64,000 nucleotides of DNA from Treponema sp. OMZ 790. Lineage in GTDB: Bacteria; Spirochaetota; Spirochaetia; Treponematales; Treponemataceae. Both the position numbers and the translations under genes were made by a program. The notes beneath the pieces were generated by a model. The model was given only the letters and a program-made list of their open reading frames with translations, was not told where the DNA came from and did no database searches. Shown in pieces: positions 31,685 to 42,435 of the stretch. The DNA is taken from positions 1,612,001 to 1,676,000 of the forward strand of contig NZ_CP051201.1 in NCBI RefSeq assembly GCF_024181285.1, written 5' to 3'. How positions within the stretch are numbered: the stretch's first letter is position 1; each line of letters starts with the position of its first letter.

Positions 31685-33832
31685 TTAAAGCGAAGAAAGC
31701 ATAGAGCGAATTTCTGCGGCTTTGGAATAATTCGGATTTTTATTTAATACGCTTTCCAAAATAAGTTTTGCGTCAGCCTTTTTATCCAAACTTATGTAAA
31801 GCTTACCCAGCTCATAATAAGCATCCCAATTTTTTGTATCAACCTTTATGATTTGTTCATATACGCTTACGGCATTTTCTTTAAGCCCGGCAGAAATATA
31901 AGCCGAAGCCAAATTCTGTTTTGCTGTAATGTTAAGAGGCTGAGTCTTTACCGCACCGGAATAATGGTTAACCGATTTATTATACTCGCCTTTTAAGCCG
32001 TAAAGCTTGCCTAAATTGGTATTCACCTCAAAATTATTGGGCTCAAGTTTAAAAGCTGCCAAGAGATTTTCTTCAGCTTCACCGAATTTTCCATCATCCA
32101 GATACATACGTCCCAAATTTATCTTAGGCTTTGCATAGTTTTTATTTGCAGAAACAGCCTGACCGTAATAATCATAGGCCTCGGCTTTTCTTCCGTTTCT
32201 TTCGAGAGTCAAACCGTATGTATATAAAACTCTTGCGTCCGCAGGCTTCAAATTATAAGCCTTTCCGGCATTGGTCAAAGCCTCGCCGTATTTTCCAAGA
32301 TCGACCTGTACGGTTGCCAAATTATAATAGGTTATGGCATCGTCTTCTCCCAGCGTGATAGCTTCCTTAAAGTGGCGCTCGGCTAAACTATTTTGGCCGA
32401 GATCCGCATAAACTTGAGCCATTTCACGAAGAGCCGGAAGATTGGCGGGTTCATGGGAAAGAGCTTTTTTATAATTTTCTACAGCTTGATCAAATTTCCT
32501 CTGAGCTTTACGTATACGGGCCATTTCCAAAAAAGCCTTTACATAGTCGGGTTTTATTTTTACTGCCGAAGAAAAAGCCGAAAAAGCTTCATTTTCTGAG
32601 CCCAGTTTTCTGCAGGCCATTCCCAAATTGAAAAAAGCACTATCGAATTTCGGATTGGACTTTACACTTCGTTCAAAAGATGTTTTTGCTTTTTGATAAT
32701 GCCCTCTGGCGTAATATTTTTTTCCCAGCTCGTAATTATATAAATAATTATCGGGATCTAAACTTTGAGCTTTTTCCAGCTCAACAAAGGCGACCTGAGG
32801 CTGTTTTTGTGCATCGGCGATCTGCGAATAAACGTAATGAGCCTTTGCATTTTGGCCATCGGCATTGACGGATTTTTTTATGTATGAGTCGGCATCCGAA
32901 AGAGCTCTTTCGGCATCTCCCGCACCTTCCCTTTTTGCAGCATAGTCATTTAAGGCCGAAGCCATATCCAAATATTTTTTTGCACTGAATAAAACTTCGG
33001 AATCGGGCATTTTAGCCGAGGCTTTCGAAAATGCGCTGAGGGCGGAGTTAAGGTTTCCGTTATTTAAAAAGTTAATACCTTCAGAAACAAGCCGGCCTAC
33101 TTCTTCCATTTGAGCTCTGGTTTTTGCATCGGCATTTTGCTTTGCGAGTCTTTCGGCTTCTGCAGCTTTTTGGGCATCTAAGGCAGCCTTTTTCTTTCTT
33201 TCTTCTTCAAGCCTCTTTTTTTCGGCATCGGCAGCTTTTCTTGCAGATTCATCTTTTGCCTTTTTTTCTGCAGCCAGTCTTGCTTTACGGTCGGCATCCT
33301 CTTTAGCCTTGCGTTCCCGCTCGGCCTTTGCTTTGCGCTCTGCTTCGGCTTTTTCGGCAGCAATTCTATTTTTTTCATCTATTTCGGCTTTTTTCTTTGC
33401 TTCGGCCTCTTTTAAGGCTTTTTGCTGTCTAATCAGCTCTTCTTGGCGTTTTTTAGCTTCTTCAGCCCGCCTTAAAGCCTCTTCAGCCTTTCTTTTCTTT
33501 TCGGCTTCGGCTGCTTCTTTTTCTTTTTTAGAAGAATTGGAATTAACCGAAAGGTCTTTGTTAAGCGCTTCGGCCTGCTTAATATTTTCAGCTTCTAAAA
33601 GAGCAAGTTCTTTTTCTCTTTCTTTTTCGGCTTCTTCAATCTCGGCTTCTATCTTAGCTCTTTTTTCTTGAAGACGGGCGAGCTCTTCTTTTTCAGCCTC
33701 AATTTTTGCGATTGTTTCCGTATCGGCGGTATCGGTTTTACGGTTAGTGAAAAATAAAATTCCGCCTACAACTAAGACAGCCAACAAGATGCCGGCTAAA
33801 GTACCTATTAAAAATTTTTGAAAATCAGTCAA
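31685..33832 (-). CDS. Membrane-anchored coiled-coil and TPR protein
   Basis: 715 residues. One membrane segment at residues 8-28, then about 200 residues of Glu/Lys/Ala-rich coiled coil (repeats of AEKKAKAE type), then about 12 tetratricopeptide repeats to the C-terminus, for example AHYVYSQIADAQKQPQVAFV and AFFNLGMACRKLGSENEAFS. It is likely a scaffold at the inner membrane with its TPR part in the periplasm (topology inferred). The TTG start at 33832 has GGAGG nine bases upstream and overlaps the previous gene by eight bases, so translation is coupled. Confidence 0.8.
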   Translation of the reverse strand: MTDFQKFLIGTLAGILLAVLVVGGILFFTNRKTDTADTETIAKIEAEKEELARLQEKRAKIEAEIEEAEKEREKELALLEAENIKQAEALNKDLSVNSNSSKKEKEAAEAEKKRKAEEALRRAEEAKKRQEELIRQQKALKEAEAKKKAEIDEKNRIAAEKAEAERKAKAERERKAKEDADRKARLAAEKKAKDESARKAADAEKKRLEEERKKKAALDAQKAAEAERLAKQNADAKTRAQMEEVGRLVSEGINFLNNGNLNSALSAFSKASAKMPDSEVLFSAKKYLDMASALNDYAAKREGAGDAERALSDADSYIKKSVNADGQNAKAHYVYSQIADAQKQPQVAFVELEKAQSLDPDNYLYNYELGKKYYARGHYQKAKTSFERSVKSNPKFDSAFFNLGMACRKLGSENEAFSAFSSAVKIKPDYVKAFLEMARIRKAQRKFDQAVENYKKALSHEPANLPALREMAQVYADLGQNSLAERHFKEAITLGEDDAITYYNLATVQVDLGKYGEALTNAGKAYNLKPADARVLYTYGLTLERNGRKAEAYDYYGQAVSANKNYAKPKINLGRMYLDDGKFGEAEENLLAAFKLEPNNFEVNTNLGKLYGLKGEYNKSVNHYSGAVKTQPLNITAKQNLASAYISAGLKENAVSVYEQIIKVDTKNWDAYYELGKLYISLDKKADAKLILESVLNKNPNYSKAAEIRSMLSSL

Positions 33833-34565
33833 GTTCGTTTTCCTCCGAATAATCTATTGTATCGTCAGCTCCTGCCGATATGGCATCTGCATTATCAACC
33901 GATGAAAGATTGGAATTTACATCATCCATGAGCTTTTTATATCTCTCTTCAGCTGCCAAGCGTTCCGCTTCTTCTGCAGCTTTTTTCGCTTCTGCCAAAG
34001 CCCTTGCTCTCGCAGCTTCTTCGGCAATATTTTCCAAAAGAGATATCATTTTTTCTATTGAAGATCTTTGAAGCGTTCCGGGGTTTAAGTTTAAATAAAT
34101 TTTATAATCTTGTAAAGCACCCTCAAGTCTTTCCAGCTTTATACGTGCATTAGCCCTGTTTAAAAAGGCCGGAGCATAAAGACCGTTTGAAGAAATCGCC
34201 TCACTGTAAGCCGACTCGGAAGCATCAAACTGATTTTGCAAAAAATACACATTTCCTATATTGTAATGATATAAATGTCCGTTAAGAATATCCTTATCCT
34301 TACCTTGAGAAAGATAAGTTAAAGAATCGTTGTATTTTCCTATCCTCAGATAGGCTACTCCGAGATAAAGATAAACCGATTTGGGCGTTCCGGGTTCCTG
34401 AATTGCCTTAAACAGAGCTGAAACAGCTTCTTGGGGCTTATCTTCGAACAAAAGTTTCTTGCCTTCTTCAAAATAGTCAACGGCAAAAAGCAGCGAAAAA
34501 AAAGATAAAAAAACGGCAAAAAAAATGCTTTTTTTGAATTTTAATCGGCAAAAATGCGTTTTCAT
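33825..34565 (-). CDS. Secreted TPR protein
   Basis: 246 residues from the ATG at 34565, which opens a signal peptide (KKSIFFAVFLSFFSLLFA). The frame is open further upstream, but GGGAGGG before this ATG and the signal peptide mark the start. TPR units follow (AYLRIGKYNDSLTYLSQG; HYNIGNVYFLQNQFDASESA), then an Ala/Glu-rich helix and an acidic tail. The next gene is also a TPR protein with a membrane anchor, so the two may form one periplasmic complex. Confidence 0.78.
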   Translation of the reverse strand: MKTHFCRLKFKKSIFFAVFLSFFSLLFAVDYFEEGKKLLFEDKPQEAVSALFKAIQEPGTPKSVYLYLGVAYLRIGKYNDSLTYLSQGKDKDILNGHLYHYNIGNVYFLQNQFDASESAYSEAISSNGLYAPAFLNRANARIKLERLEGALQDYKIYLNLNPGTLQRSSIEKMISLLENIAEEAARARALAEAKKAAEEAERLAAEERYKKLMDDVNSNLSSVDNADAISAGADDTIDYSEENELD

Positions 34566-34567
34566 AT

Positions 34568-34596
34568 TTGACATTCCCTCCCAAAAACTATACCAT
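34568..34596 (+). promoter_or_regulatory. Divergent promoter pair; leaderless for the plus gene
   Basis: Plus: TTGACA at 34568-34573, 17-base spacer, TACCAT at 34591-34596, six bases, ATG at 34603. Minus: a likely TATAGT lies within 34586-34591 with a weak TTAATG 17 bases away. Only 37 bases separate the two start codons, so the polymerase sites overlap and probably exclude each other. Confidence 0.55.
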
Positions 34597-34602
34597 ATAG
34601 GT

Positions 34603-35976
34603 ATGTCTTCATTAATGATTATTTTGATTGCAGCTATAAGTGCCTGCCTTATTTTTCTTATTATTTTTTTACTAAAATCGATTCTTTTTCCCAAAAAAAG
34701 ATCAAGAATCGAAAAAAATTTAAAAGCAGGAAAATACGGAGCAGCCATAAAAGATGCAAAATCAATTCTTTCAAAAAATCCCAGAGATTCTGAAGCCAGA
34801 TACCTCTTGGGAAAGGCCTATCTTGCAGACAAAAAGACCGACCTTGCATTTATCGAGTTTAAAACCTTAAACAAGACAGCCGTATTTAACAATCCTGCAA
34901 CCGAAATCGAGTTCAGAACTATTATAGCAGATTTATATTTAAAATTCCAGCAGCCGGATGAAGCTTTAAAGGAATTTATGCTTTTAAATAAAAGAGATCC
35001 TAAAAATCCTAAACATTATTTTCAGGCAGGGCAAATTTACGAAAATAAAAATATGACCGATCAGGCTATAGCTTATTTTCAAAAAACCATCGAAGTCGAT
35101 TCCCGATTTGCTGAAGCCTATGCATCCTTGGGTCTCTTGCTTTTTAAGGTCAATCAGATTCCTGAAGCCGAAAAAGCCATTGCAACTGCCTTAAAATTGG
35201 CTCCGGATAACAGCGAAACTCTCTATTATCATGGAAGAATTTTAAAAAGCAAAAAAAACTATGCTCAAGCCCTTGCAGCCCTCGAAAAAGCGGCAAGAAA
35301 ACAGGAAATTAGAACAAAATGCTTTTTTGAAAGAGGCTGCTGCTATTTGGAAACAAACAGCCTTGAAAAAGCCGAATTCGAATTCACTCGTGCGATAAAA
35401 TCTTCAAAACAGCCCTCAGCTCCGGAAGTCCTGTATTCAAGATACCTTTTGGCTGAATGCTGCGAAAAACAAAGAAATATAGATAAGGCAATAGAACAAT
35501 GGGAAGCCATAAGTGCGGTAAACCCCAAATTTAGAGATACAGCCCAAAAACTTGCCGAATATTCGGATTTACGCACCAATGATCACATGAAAGAGTACTT
35601 AACCCTCATCAAAGAAGAATTTTTTAAAATGTGCAGAGATATTACCGAACAATATTTTGACTATCCGGTTCAAGCCTTAAAAGAAACCAAAATAGGCTGC
35701 ACCATACTGGGAGTCGAAAAGGGCTCTGAACAATGGCTTAATACGAGAACAAAACCTCAGCTTTTGATTTTTTCGAGGGACGGGCACACAATAACCGAGA
35801 CCTTTTTAAGATCTGTACATGAAGAAATGAAAAAACAAGCCATAGTTACATCTCATATTATTACTTCGGGGAATTTTTCACCTGATGCAATAAAATTTGC
35901 AGAGAATAGACCTTTTAACCTTATTGACAGGCAAAAACTTGAAAAGATAGTTGAAAAAGTAAAATTTACATTTTAG
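34603..35976 (+). CDS. Membrane TPR protein with a C-terminal Mrr-like domain
   Basis: 457 residues from the ATG at 34603; an upstream in-frame ATG at 34525 would overlap the divergent gene. One membrane segment (residues 5-25), about seven TPRs, then a C-terminal region (LLIFSRDGHTITETFL ... HIITSGNFSPDAIKFAENRP, FNLIDRQKLEKI) that reads like the end of an Mrr-type PD-(D/E)xK domain. The catalytic QxK motif is not seen, so nuclease activity is doubtful. First gene of a plus-strand series leading to the phosphatase module. Confidence 0.65.
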   Translation: MSSLMIILIAAISACLIFLIIFLLKSILFPKKRSRIEKNLKAGKYGAAIKDAKSILSKNPRDSEARYLLGKAYLADKKTDLAFIEFKTLNKTAVFNNPATEIEFRTIIADLYLKFQQPDEALKEFMLLNKRDPKNPKHYFQAGQIYENKNMTDQAIAYFQKTIEVDSRFAEAYASLGLLLFKVNQIPEAEKAIATALKLAPDNSETLYYHGRILKSKKNYAQALAALEKAARKQEIRTKCFFERGCCYLETNSLEKAEFEFTRAIKSSKQPSAPEVLYSRYLLAECCEKQRNIDKAIEQWEAISAVNPKFRDTAQKLAEYSDLRTNDHMKEYLTLIKEEFFKMCRDITEQYFDYPVQALKETKIGCTILGVEKGSEQWLNTRTKPQLLIFSRDGHTITETFLRSVHEEMKKQAIVTSHIITSGNFSPDAIKFAENRPFNLIDRQKLEKIVEKVKFTF

Positions 35977-35985
35977 GAAAAAATA

Positions 35986-36663
35986 ATGAAAAAAATTCTA
36001 TGTATTTCGGATCAAATTGACCCCGTTATTTACAGCAAAAACATAAAAGAAAAATATGGAGATGTGGAATTTGTAATATCGGCAGGAGACTTACCTATAG
36101 AGTACCTCGACTTTGTACAAAGTTCCTTAGACAAACCCCTGTATTTTGTTTTCGGCAGTCACCATTTAAAAGCCCTAACCCATTATCATCCCGAAATGGC
36201 AGAAAAATCTAAAGAAGGAGAAATAAATATATTTCCCAAAGGAAACAACAGAAAAAGCAACAAGGGCACCTATATAGGTTTTAAAAGCTGTAAACATCAA
36301 AATATGATAATCGCCGGCATTTCGGGAGCAAAAAAACGCAATGACGGAAAAAATCAATTTACCGAAAAACAAATGAAAAGAAAACTTTCAAAAATGATTC
36401 CTAAACTGCTGCTAAACAAAATAAAGTACGGAAGATATTTAGACATTTTGGTTACTCATAGTCCGCCCTTCATCGATGAACAAAAAGAAGAAAATAAGCA
36501 GGAATGTTTTGAGTGTTTTACCAAGTTTATACATTTTTTTAAGCCGAAATACCTCATCCACGGTCATGTACACATATACGATCCTCAACAAAGCCGAAGT
36601 TCCAAACATGGAGACACCGAAATTATCAATGCTTACAGCAGACATATTTTAGAGGTCCCCTAA
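35986..36663 (+). CDS. Calcineurin-like metallophosphoesterase
   Basis: 225 residues. CISDQ, SAGDLP, FGSHH, VTHSPP and HGHVH fall in the order of the metallophosphoesterase metal-binding motifs; the usual GNH is GSH and the first DxH is DQ, so metal binding may be altered. Relatives act on phosphodiesters or phosphoproteins. AGGA lies before the ATG, nine bases after the previous stop. The substrate is unknown. Confidence 0.75.
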   Translation: MKKILCISDQIDPVIYSKNIKEKYGDVEFVISAGDLPIEYLDFVQSSLDKPLYFVFGSHHLKALTHYHPEMAEKSKEGEINIFPKGNNRKSNKGTYIGFKSCKHQNMIIAGISGAKKRNDGKNQFTEKQMKRKLSKMIPKLLLNKIKYGRYLDILVTHSPPFIDEQKEENKQECFECFTKFIHFFKPKYLIHGHVHIYDPQQSRSSKHGDTEIINAYSRHILEVP

Positions 36664-36700
36664 AATTTACAAATTGTTACCATTATTTTCAAAATAAATC

Positions 36701-36729
36701 TTGACGATATTTCCTATAGATGATAGAAT
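36701..36729 (+). promoter_or_regulatory. Leaderless promoter of the phosphatase module
   Basis: TTGACG at 36701-36706, 17-base spacer, TAGAAT at 36724-36729, seven bases, ATG at 36737. No Shine-Dalgarno sequence. Confidence 0.65.
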
Positions 36730-36736
36730 TACTACA

Positions 36737-38422
36737 ATGAAAGAAATTGATTCTCTTGATTTTTACGCATTAATTACTCTTTCGGTTTTGACTATTTTAT
36801 TGTTCCTACTTCTCATAAGGATGACGGCTATAAACAAAAAAAAGGCCGGCAGGATGTCCGGGCCTTTTGTGTTATTGACTTACTCTACCGTTATATCGGC
36901 ATTTATAATAAGCATAAGTGCCGCAGCTTCAGCGGTGTTTGAAAGTTATCTTGTTTTAAACATAGGCTTGTCTTTGGTTGTTGTTGTTTTTACGGTTTAT
37001 ATGATTTTATCCGAAAGAACTTATTTAAAAGAACAAGTCGATAAGCAAAAAAAAGAAAAAGCAAATGCAGAATATATTCAAGAACTCAAAAACCTGCCTT
37101 CGGAAGAGTCTTTAAGGGCACGTAAACTTATAAGCACGGCACGCTTTTTACTTCAAAAAACAAACAGTCTCATAGCCGGGAAAAAAGATATTTCATCCGA
37201 TATGTTTTCATATATTGCGGAATCTTTTTTGACGGAATTAACGGCAGATGGAGCGGCAGTACTTGCAGTACAAAACTTTGAAGAAGTTTTAGCCGTAAAA
37301 GCCCTTACAGGTTCCTTTCCGCCGCCATATAAGCTGCCTGACGACCTTGCACGCAAAGAAGAATATGTTTTTTCCAATTTTAAACACGCCCGCTTTGAAA
37401 TGGGGGAATCGATATTTACCGAAGTTGCCTCAAGCGGAAAAACTTTGGTTATCGGCAGCGGAAAAGACAGCTCTTTACTTCCCGATAACGGAAACGAAAA
37501 ATTCTTGCAGCACGGAAGCCTCATATTTTTTCCTTTGATAGTAAATACTGTAGTTGTAGGCCTTGCAGCCGTATCCCGAAGACCGAACAGAACTCCTTTT
37601 TCCGAAAACGAAGTAAGAATAGGAGAAGATTTATCGGGTTTTGCTGCAGAAATCATAAACTTAAACCTCAGTATGACCGAAGCCGCGGAACATGCCGAAA
37701 TCGAAAACATAACCGATACGGTTGCCAAAATACAAAAGATTCTTTTACCGAAAAACCTAAAAAAAATTCCCGGATTGGAAATCGGAGAATATTTTTTGCA
37801 GGAGAGGGGAATATGCAGCGACTACTATGACGTAATCGTTCAACAAAAAAGAATATTTATAGTTCTTGCAGACGTTGCAGGAAAAAGCATTCAATCGGCC
37901 ATTATCATGATTATGATAAGAGCAATACTTTACCTTATAACAAACACCGACCAAAACACCGAATCCATTTTGGACTGGCTCAACAAGGGTATTACAGGAA
38001 AAATCGATATAGACCACTTTGCAAGTATTTCTCTTTTATCCTATGAACCCAAAAGCAAAACAATGGAATTTATAGGCGCCGGGAATCAGGCGATGATGGT
38101 ATGGAAAAAACAACAAAACAAGATAGAATTATTTCAGCAAAAAACGGATCCTATAGGTATAGACGTCCGTTCAATATATAAAAGTATAAAGATTCCTTTG
38201 CAGGAAGGAGATGCAGCCGCATTATATACGGATGGAGTTATCGAAAGTCTTAATGCCTCCGGAGAACAATACGGAACGACAAGACTGGCTCAGTTAATAG
38301 CCGATAATCATTCAAAACCTTCAAAGGAAATAGTAACTAAGATAAAAAATGATATGATTTCGTTTATAGGAAAAGCCCCGACTCATGATGATCGCACATT
38401 GTTGATTATTAAGGCTAGATAA
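36737..38422 (+). CDS. Membrane PP2C-type phosphatase (RsbU/SpoIIE-like)
   Basis: 561 residues from the ATG at 36737. The open frame extends upstream only to a TTG that lies in the -35 box. About three membrane segments lie within the first 110 residues, a coiled coil follows, then a GAF-like region (residues about 145-320), then the phosphatase domain: CSDYYDVIV, VLADVAGKS, ALYTDGVIE and THDDRTLLII hold the metal aspartates. In partner switching such an enzyme dephosphorylates the STAS antagonist, freeing a sigma factor or other target; the next gene encodes that antagonist. Confidence 0.88.
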   Translation: MKEIDSLDFYALITLSVLTILLFLLLIRMTAINKKKAGRMSGPFVLLTYSTVISAFIISISAAASAVFESYLVLNIGLSLVVVVFTVYMILSERTYLKEQVDKQKKEKANAEYIQELKNLPSEESLRARKLISTARFLLQKTNSLIAGKKDISSDMFSYIAESFLTELTADGAAVLAVQNFEEVLAVKALTGSFPPPYKLPDDLARKEEYVFSNFKHARFEMGESIFTEVASSGKTLVIGSGKDSSLLPDNGNEKFLQHGSLIFFPLIVNTVVVGLAAVSRRPNRTPFSENEVRIGEDLSGFAAEIINLNLSMTEAAEHAEIENITDTVAKIQKILLPKNLKKIPGLEIGEYFLQERGICSDYYDVIVQQKRIFIVLADVAGKSIQSAIIMIMIRAILYLITNTDQNTESILDWLNKGITGKIDIDHFASISLLSYEPKSKTMEFIGAGNQAMMVWKKQQNKIELFQQKTDPIGIDVRSIYKSIKIPLQEGDAAALYTDGVIESLNASGEQYGTTRLAQLIADNHSKPSKEIVTKIKNDMISFIGKAPTHDDRTLLIIKAR

Positions 38423-38446
38423 ATCGAGGTTGTTAAGGAGATTGTT

Positions 38447-38785
38447 ATGGAACTGAAAATCCGAAAAAACAAAGAAGTTTACATTATTGACGTAAGCGGT
38501 GAAATGGACCTATACAATTCATACAGACTAAAAGAGCTTGTTATGAAGATGATTGAACGTCAAATCAAATGTATGATTATAAATCTTGAAGATGTAGATT
38601 ACATAGATTCTTCAGGCATCGGAGCGTTGATCTATATCTGCTCTACCGTCAAAAAAATGAATTTAAGGCTCTTTATAACCAATATTCACGGCTCCGTGAA
38701 AAAGGTTATAGAACTTACCAAATTGATGGGATATTTTCCCATAACGAATAGTTTGGAAGAAGCATTACAAAAAATGGAAAGCTAA
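38447..38785 (+). CDS. STAS-domain anti-sigma factor antagonist (RsbV/SpoIIAA-like)
   Basis: 112 residues, a single STAS domain. IDSSGIGAL carries the phosphorylatable serine (S55/S56). In known systems the unphosphorylated form binds the RsbW-like kinase. AAGGAG precedes the ATG. It lies between the phosphatase and the kinase-like gene, the usual order of a partner-switching set. Confidence 0.92.
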   Translation: MELKIRKNKEVYIIDVSGEMDLYNSYRLKELVMKMIERQIKCMIINLEDVDYIDSSGIGALIYICSTVKKMNLRLFITNIHGSVKKVIELTKLMGYFPITNSLEEALQKMES

Positions 38786-38801
38786 AACGGAGGATGAAAA
38801 T

Positions 38802-39344
38802 ATGACTTCTATAAAAGAACTTAAAGTAGATGAAAAAAACCCCTTATTCGATAAGACAGGAATGTTATATAAAGAATTCCCTTCTGATTTCAGACAGATC
38901 AGATATTTTACTCTTTTGATAGTACAATCGGCCCCCTTAGAAATAAAAGGGATAAACTTATTGGAACAGCAAATAAGCGAAATTATTAAAAATGCCGTAA
39001 AGCACGGAAACAGATGTAACCCGGCAAAAAAAGTAAAAGTATGGTACGAATTCAGCTCTACTCATGCTCATTTAATAGTCGAAGATGAAGGCGAAGGTTT
39101 TAAAGAAATAGACAAATGGAATGAATTTAACAGAAAACGCTTGGAATGTCTCCACAAGCAAGATTTTGCAAATCTCGGCTCGTATGTTTCTTTTAGAACA
39201 GCCAGAAGCGATGACTATGACGGAGGAAATGCTCTTTTTGCGGCGTTAGAATATTGGGACGGCGGTTTTATCTTTAACAAGAAAAAAAACGGCGTTGCAA
39301 TGTTAAAAAAATACCCTCAAAAAAAGTACGGTATTTCGATATAA
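38802..39344 (+). CDS. RsbW-like HATPase anti-sigma factor/serine kinase
   Basis: 180 residues. N-box EIIKNAVKHGN and G1 box DEGEGF are those of GHKL ATPases of the RsbW/SpoIIAB family. It would phosphorylate the STAS protein and hold back a target. GGAGG precedes the ATG. No sigma factor gene lies in the window, so the target is unknown. Confidence 0.85.
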   Translation: MTSIKELKVDEKNPLFDKTGMLYKEFPSDFRQIRYFTLLIVQSAPLEIKGINLLEQQISEIIKNAVKHGNRCNPAKKVKVWYEFSSTHAHLIVEDEGEGFKEIDKWNEFNRKRLECLHKQDFANLGSYVSFRTARSDDYDGGNALFAALEYWDGGFIFNKKKNGVAMLKKYPQKKYGISI

Positions 39345-39356
39345 TTAAATTTACCG

Positions 39357-40184
39357 CTAAAGCTCATTTTTAGGATATCCGTATTTACTTGAATGAGCTT
39401 TTTCATGCAAAAAGCGTTTATCTTCTTCCTGGATGTTTTTGATTGAAAGGCAGAGGATGCCGCATCTTTCTCCTGCCTGATTGGAATGCATTACAGGCAA
39501 GAAAAAAGAAAATACCGATAAAAAATCGACATTTCTGCAGCTGAAGCCAATCTCGGTTTGAGCCGACACTTGAACCGAAATAGGCTTGCTTTTTTCTTCC
39601 GTACAAAAAATAAGGATAAACTCTGCATCAATATATAAAAGGCAGGGCGAAAATTCGGGAGCATTGTTTTTTATGGATATGTCATAAAGACGATAAAAAA
39701 AGGCATCAGGTATTTTTTCTGCATCCATCTTCATTAAAGCAGAAACCTTGGAGCGAAGTTCGGCAAATTTTTCACTTTCTTCATCATCAACTATGGGGGG
39801 ATAAGGAAAACTAAGCGGAAAATCCTTTGAAATATCCGCTTTTAGTTTAAACCCGTTCGAATTCCGCAATAAAATTTTACAGTTTTTAAGTTCATCATCA
39901 TATTTATAAAATTTATCGGAAAGCTTAAAAACCAAAATATCGTCTTTTTTTTCGACCTTGCTGAAAAAGTAAAGAGGTCTTTTGCGATGATTAAAAAAAA
40001 CCTTTATATCATCATTGAGCTCCATTCCTTCAGCCTTAAAAAAAATATATTCCCCTATAATTTTATAAAAAAAAGGATCCAACTTTACAAAATTATTTTT
40101 GCATAAAAGGTTTAGAGGAGGTTTTTCTCTTATAAGGGTATCCGAAATATATTCATACTCGATCCTATTGAGCGCCTTGTTCAT
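39357..40184 (-). CDS. Hypothetical protein
   Basis: 275 residues from the ATG at 40184, chosen because GGAG lies six bases ahead of it; two earlier in-frame starts are possible. No signal peptide. The N-terminal half has beta-rich segments (LYFFSKVEKKDDILVFKLSD) and some features suggest a PilZ-like region, but I cannot confirm this. The start overlaps the end of the upstream gene by 20 bases. Confidence 0.6.
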   Translation of the reverse strand: MNKALNRIEYEYISDTLIREKPPLNLLCKNNFVKLDPFFYKIIGEYIFFKAEGMELNDDIKVFFNHRKRPLYFFSKVEKKDDILVFKLSDKFYKYDDELKNCKILLRNSNGFKLKADISKDFPLSFPYPPIVDDEESEKFAELRSKVSALMKMDAEKIPDAFFYRLYDISIKNNAPEFSPCLLYIDAEFILIFCTEEKSKPISVQVSAQTEIGFSCRNVDFLSVFSFFLPVMHSNQAGERCGILCLSIKNIQEEDKRFLHEKAHSSKYGYPKNEL

Positions 40185-40788
40185 TCTCATCTCCGATAAC
40201 ATCAAAAGAATCTATATACCATTTTTCGTCAATCAAAATAATAGTTACTTCAAAAATAATATAAAATATTTTTTCGCCGCCCCTTATATTACACTTAAAT
40301 AGAGTCTTTACCTTTTGATCTGCCTTATTTTCGGGGCGTCCGTAAAAAACCGAAACTACCGGTTTAAAAGATTCAAGCCGGTAATTTATAAGATAAGGTA
40401 AAAAAGGTTTCTCTTTTGAACAGATATCGAAGGACACCTTATTTTCCTTAAATTGCAAAACCAATTTATCTAAAAAATTCAATACGGATTTTTCGATACC
40501 TGTATAATCCAATACCCCAAGCCCCTCCAAAGAAGGGAATAAACTTTCCTGTAAATCGGTGTCACCGTAAGAGCTGAGATTATCTGTTTGTGCCTCTTCC
40601 AATATAAAAGGTTCGGGCATGGGAGAAGGCTGAATACTCCCCGGTACCGTCCAATTTATATCCGAAAAGTAGTTTTTTGCTTCCTCCAGTACCGTACTTG
40701 AAGAGGTCTCTTCTTCTGCCTCAATTTCATTATAAACGGTAAAAAGGAAAATAAGAATTAAAGCAGCCCGGCAGTTTTTTAACTTCAT
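40165..40788 (-). CDS. Secreted hypothetical protein
   Basis: 207 residues from the ATG at 40788, which opens a signal peptide (KNCRAALILIFLFTVYNEIEA). The frame extends to 40806, but a -10 box lies between. The mature part has acidic low-complexity at its start and a beta-rich C-terminus (KIFYIIFEVTIILIDEKWYI). Function unknown. The predicted transcript starts on the ATG. Confidence 0.6.
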   Translation of the reverse strand: MKLKNCRAALILIFLFTVYNEIEAEEETSSSTVLEEAKNYFSDINWTVPGSIQPSPMPEPFILEEAQTDNLSSYGDTDLQESLFPSLEGLGVLDYTGIEKSVLNFLDKLVLQFKENKVSFDICSKEKPFLPYLINYRLESFKPVVSVFYGRPENKADQKVKTLFKCNIRGGEKIFYIIFEVTIILIDEKWYIDSFDVIGDENEQGAQ

Positions 40789-40790
40789 AA

Positions 40791-42287
<1,497 letters not shown>

Positions 42288-42329
42288 ACTCTTAAGTGTA
42301 AACTAATCATAAGTTTTCCGTTAGGAATG

Positions 42330-42433
42330 ACAAAGTGCGAATGAAGGAAAGTGTGAATGTCGAAGTTCAAAAAACGAAGTTCGACATTCTGCAGCCGCCG
42401 TTCGCACTTTGCACTTCGTCACTCGCACTTTGT
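42330..42433. repeat. Long imperfect palindrome between convergent genes
   Basis: Outer arms ACAAAGTGCGA (42330-42340) and TCGCACTTTGT (42423-42433), inner arms GAATGTCGAA (42355-42364) and TTCGACATTC (42380-42389). TCGCACTTTG also occurs as a direct repeat within the right half. It ends at the adk stop codon and probably acts as a two-way terminator. Confidence 0.7.
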
Positions 42434-42435
42434 AC

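Noticed and set aside
32131..33671. Plus-strand frames opposite the TPR and coiled-coil gene
   Set aside because: They are mirror frames of a repetitive, lysine- and glutamate-rich gene and have no ribosome-binding sites.
34525..34748. Overlap of the two divergent TPR genes
   Set aside because: It exists only if both use their most upstream starts; signal peptide, membrane helix and promoter positions support shorter forms that do not overlap.
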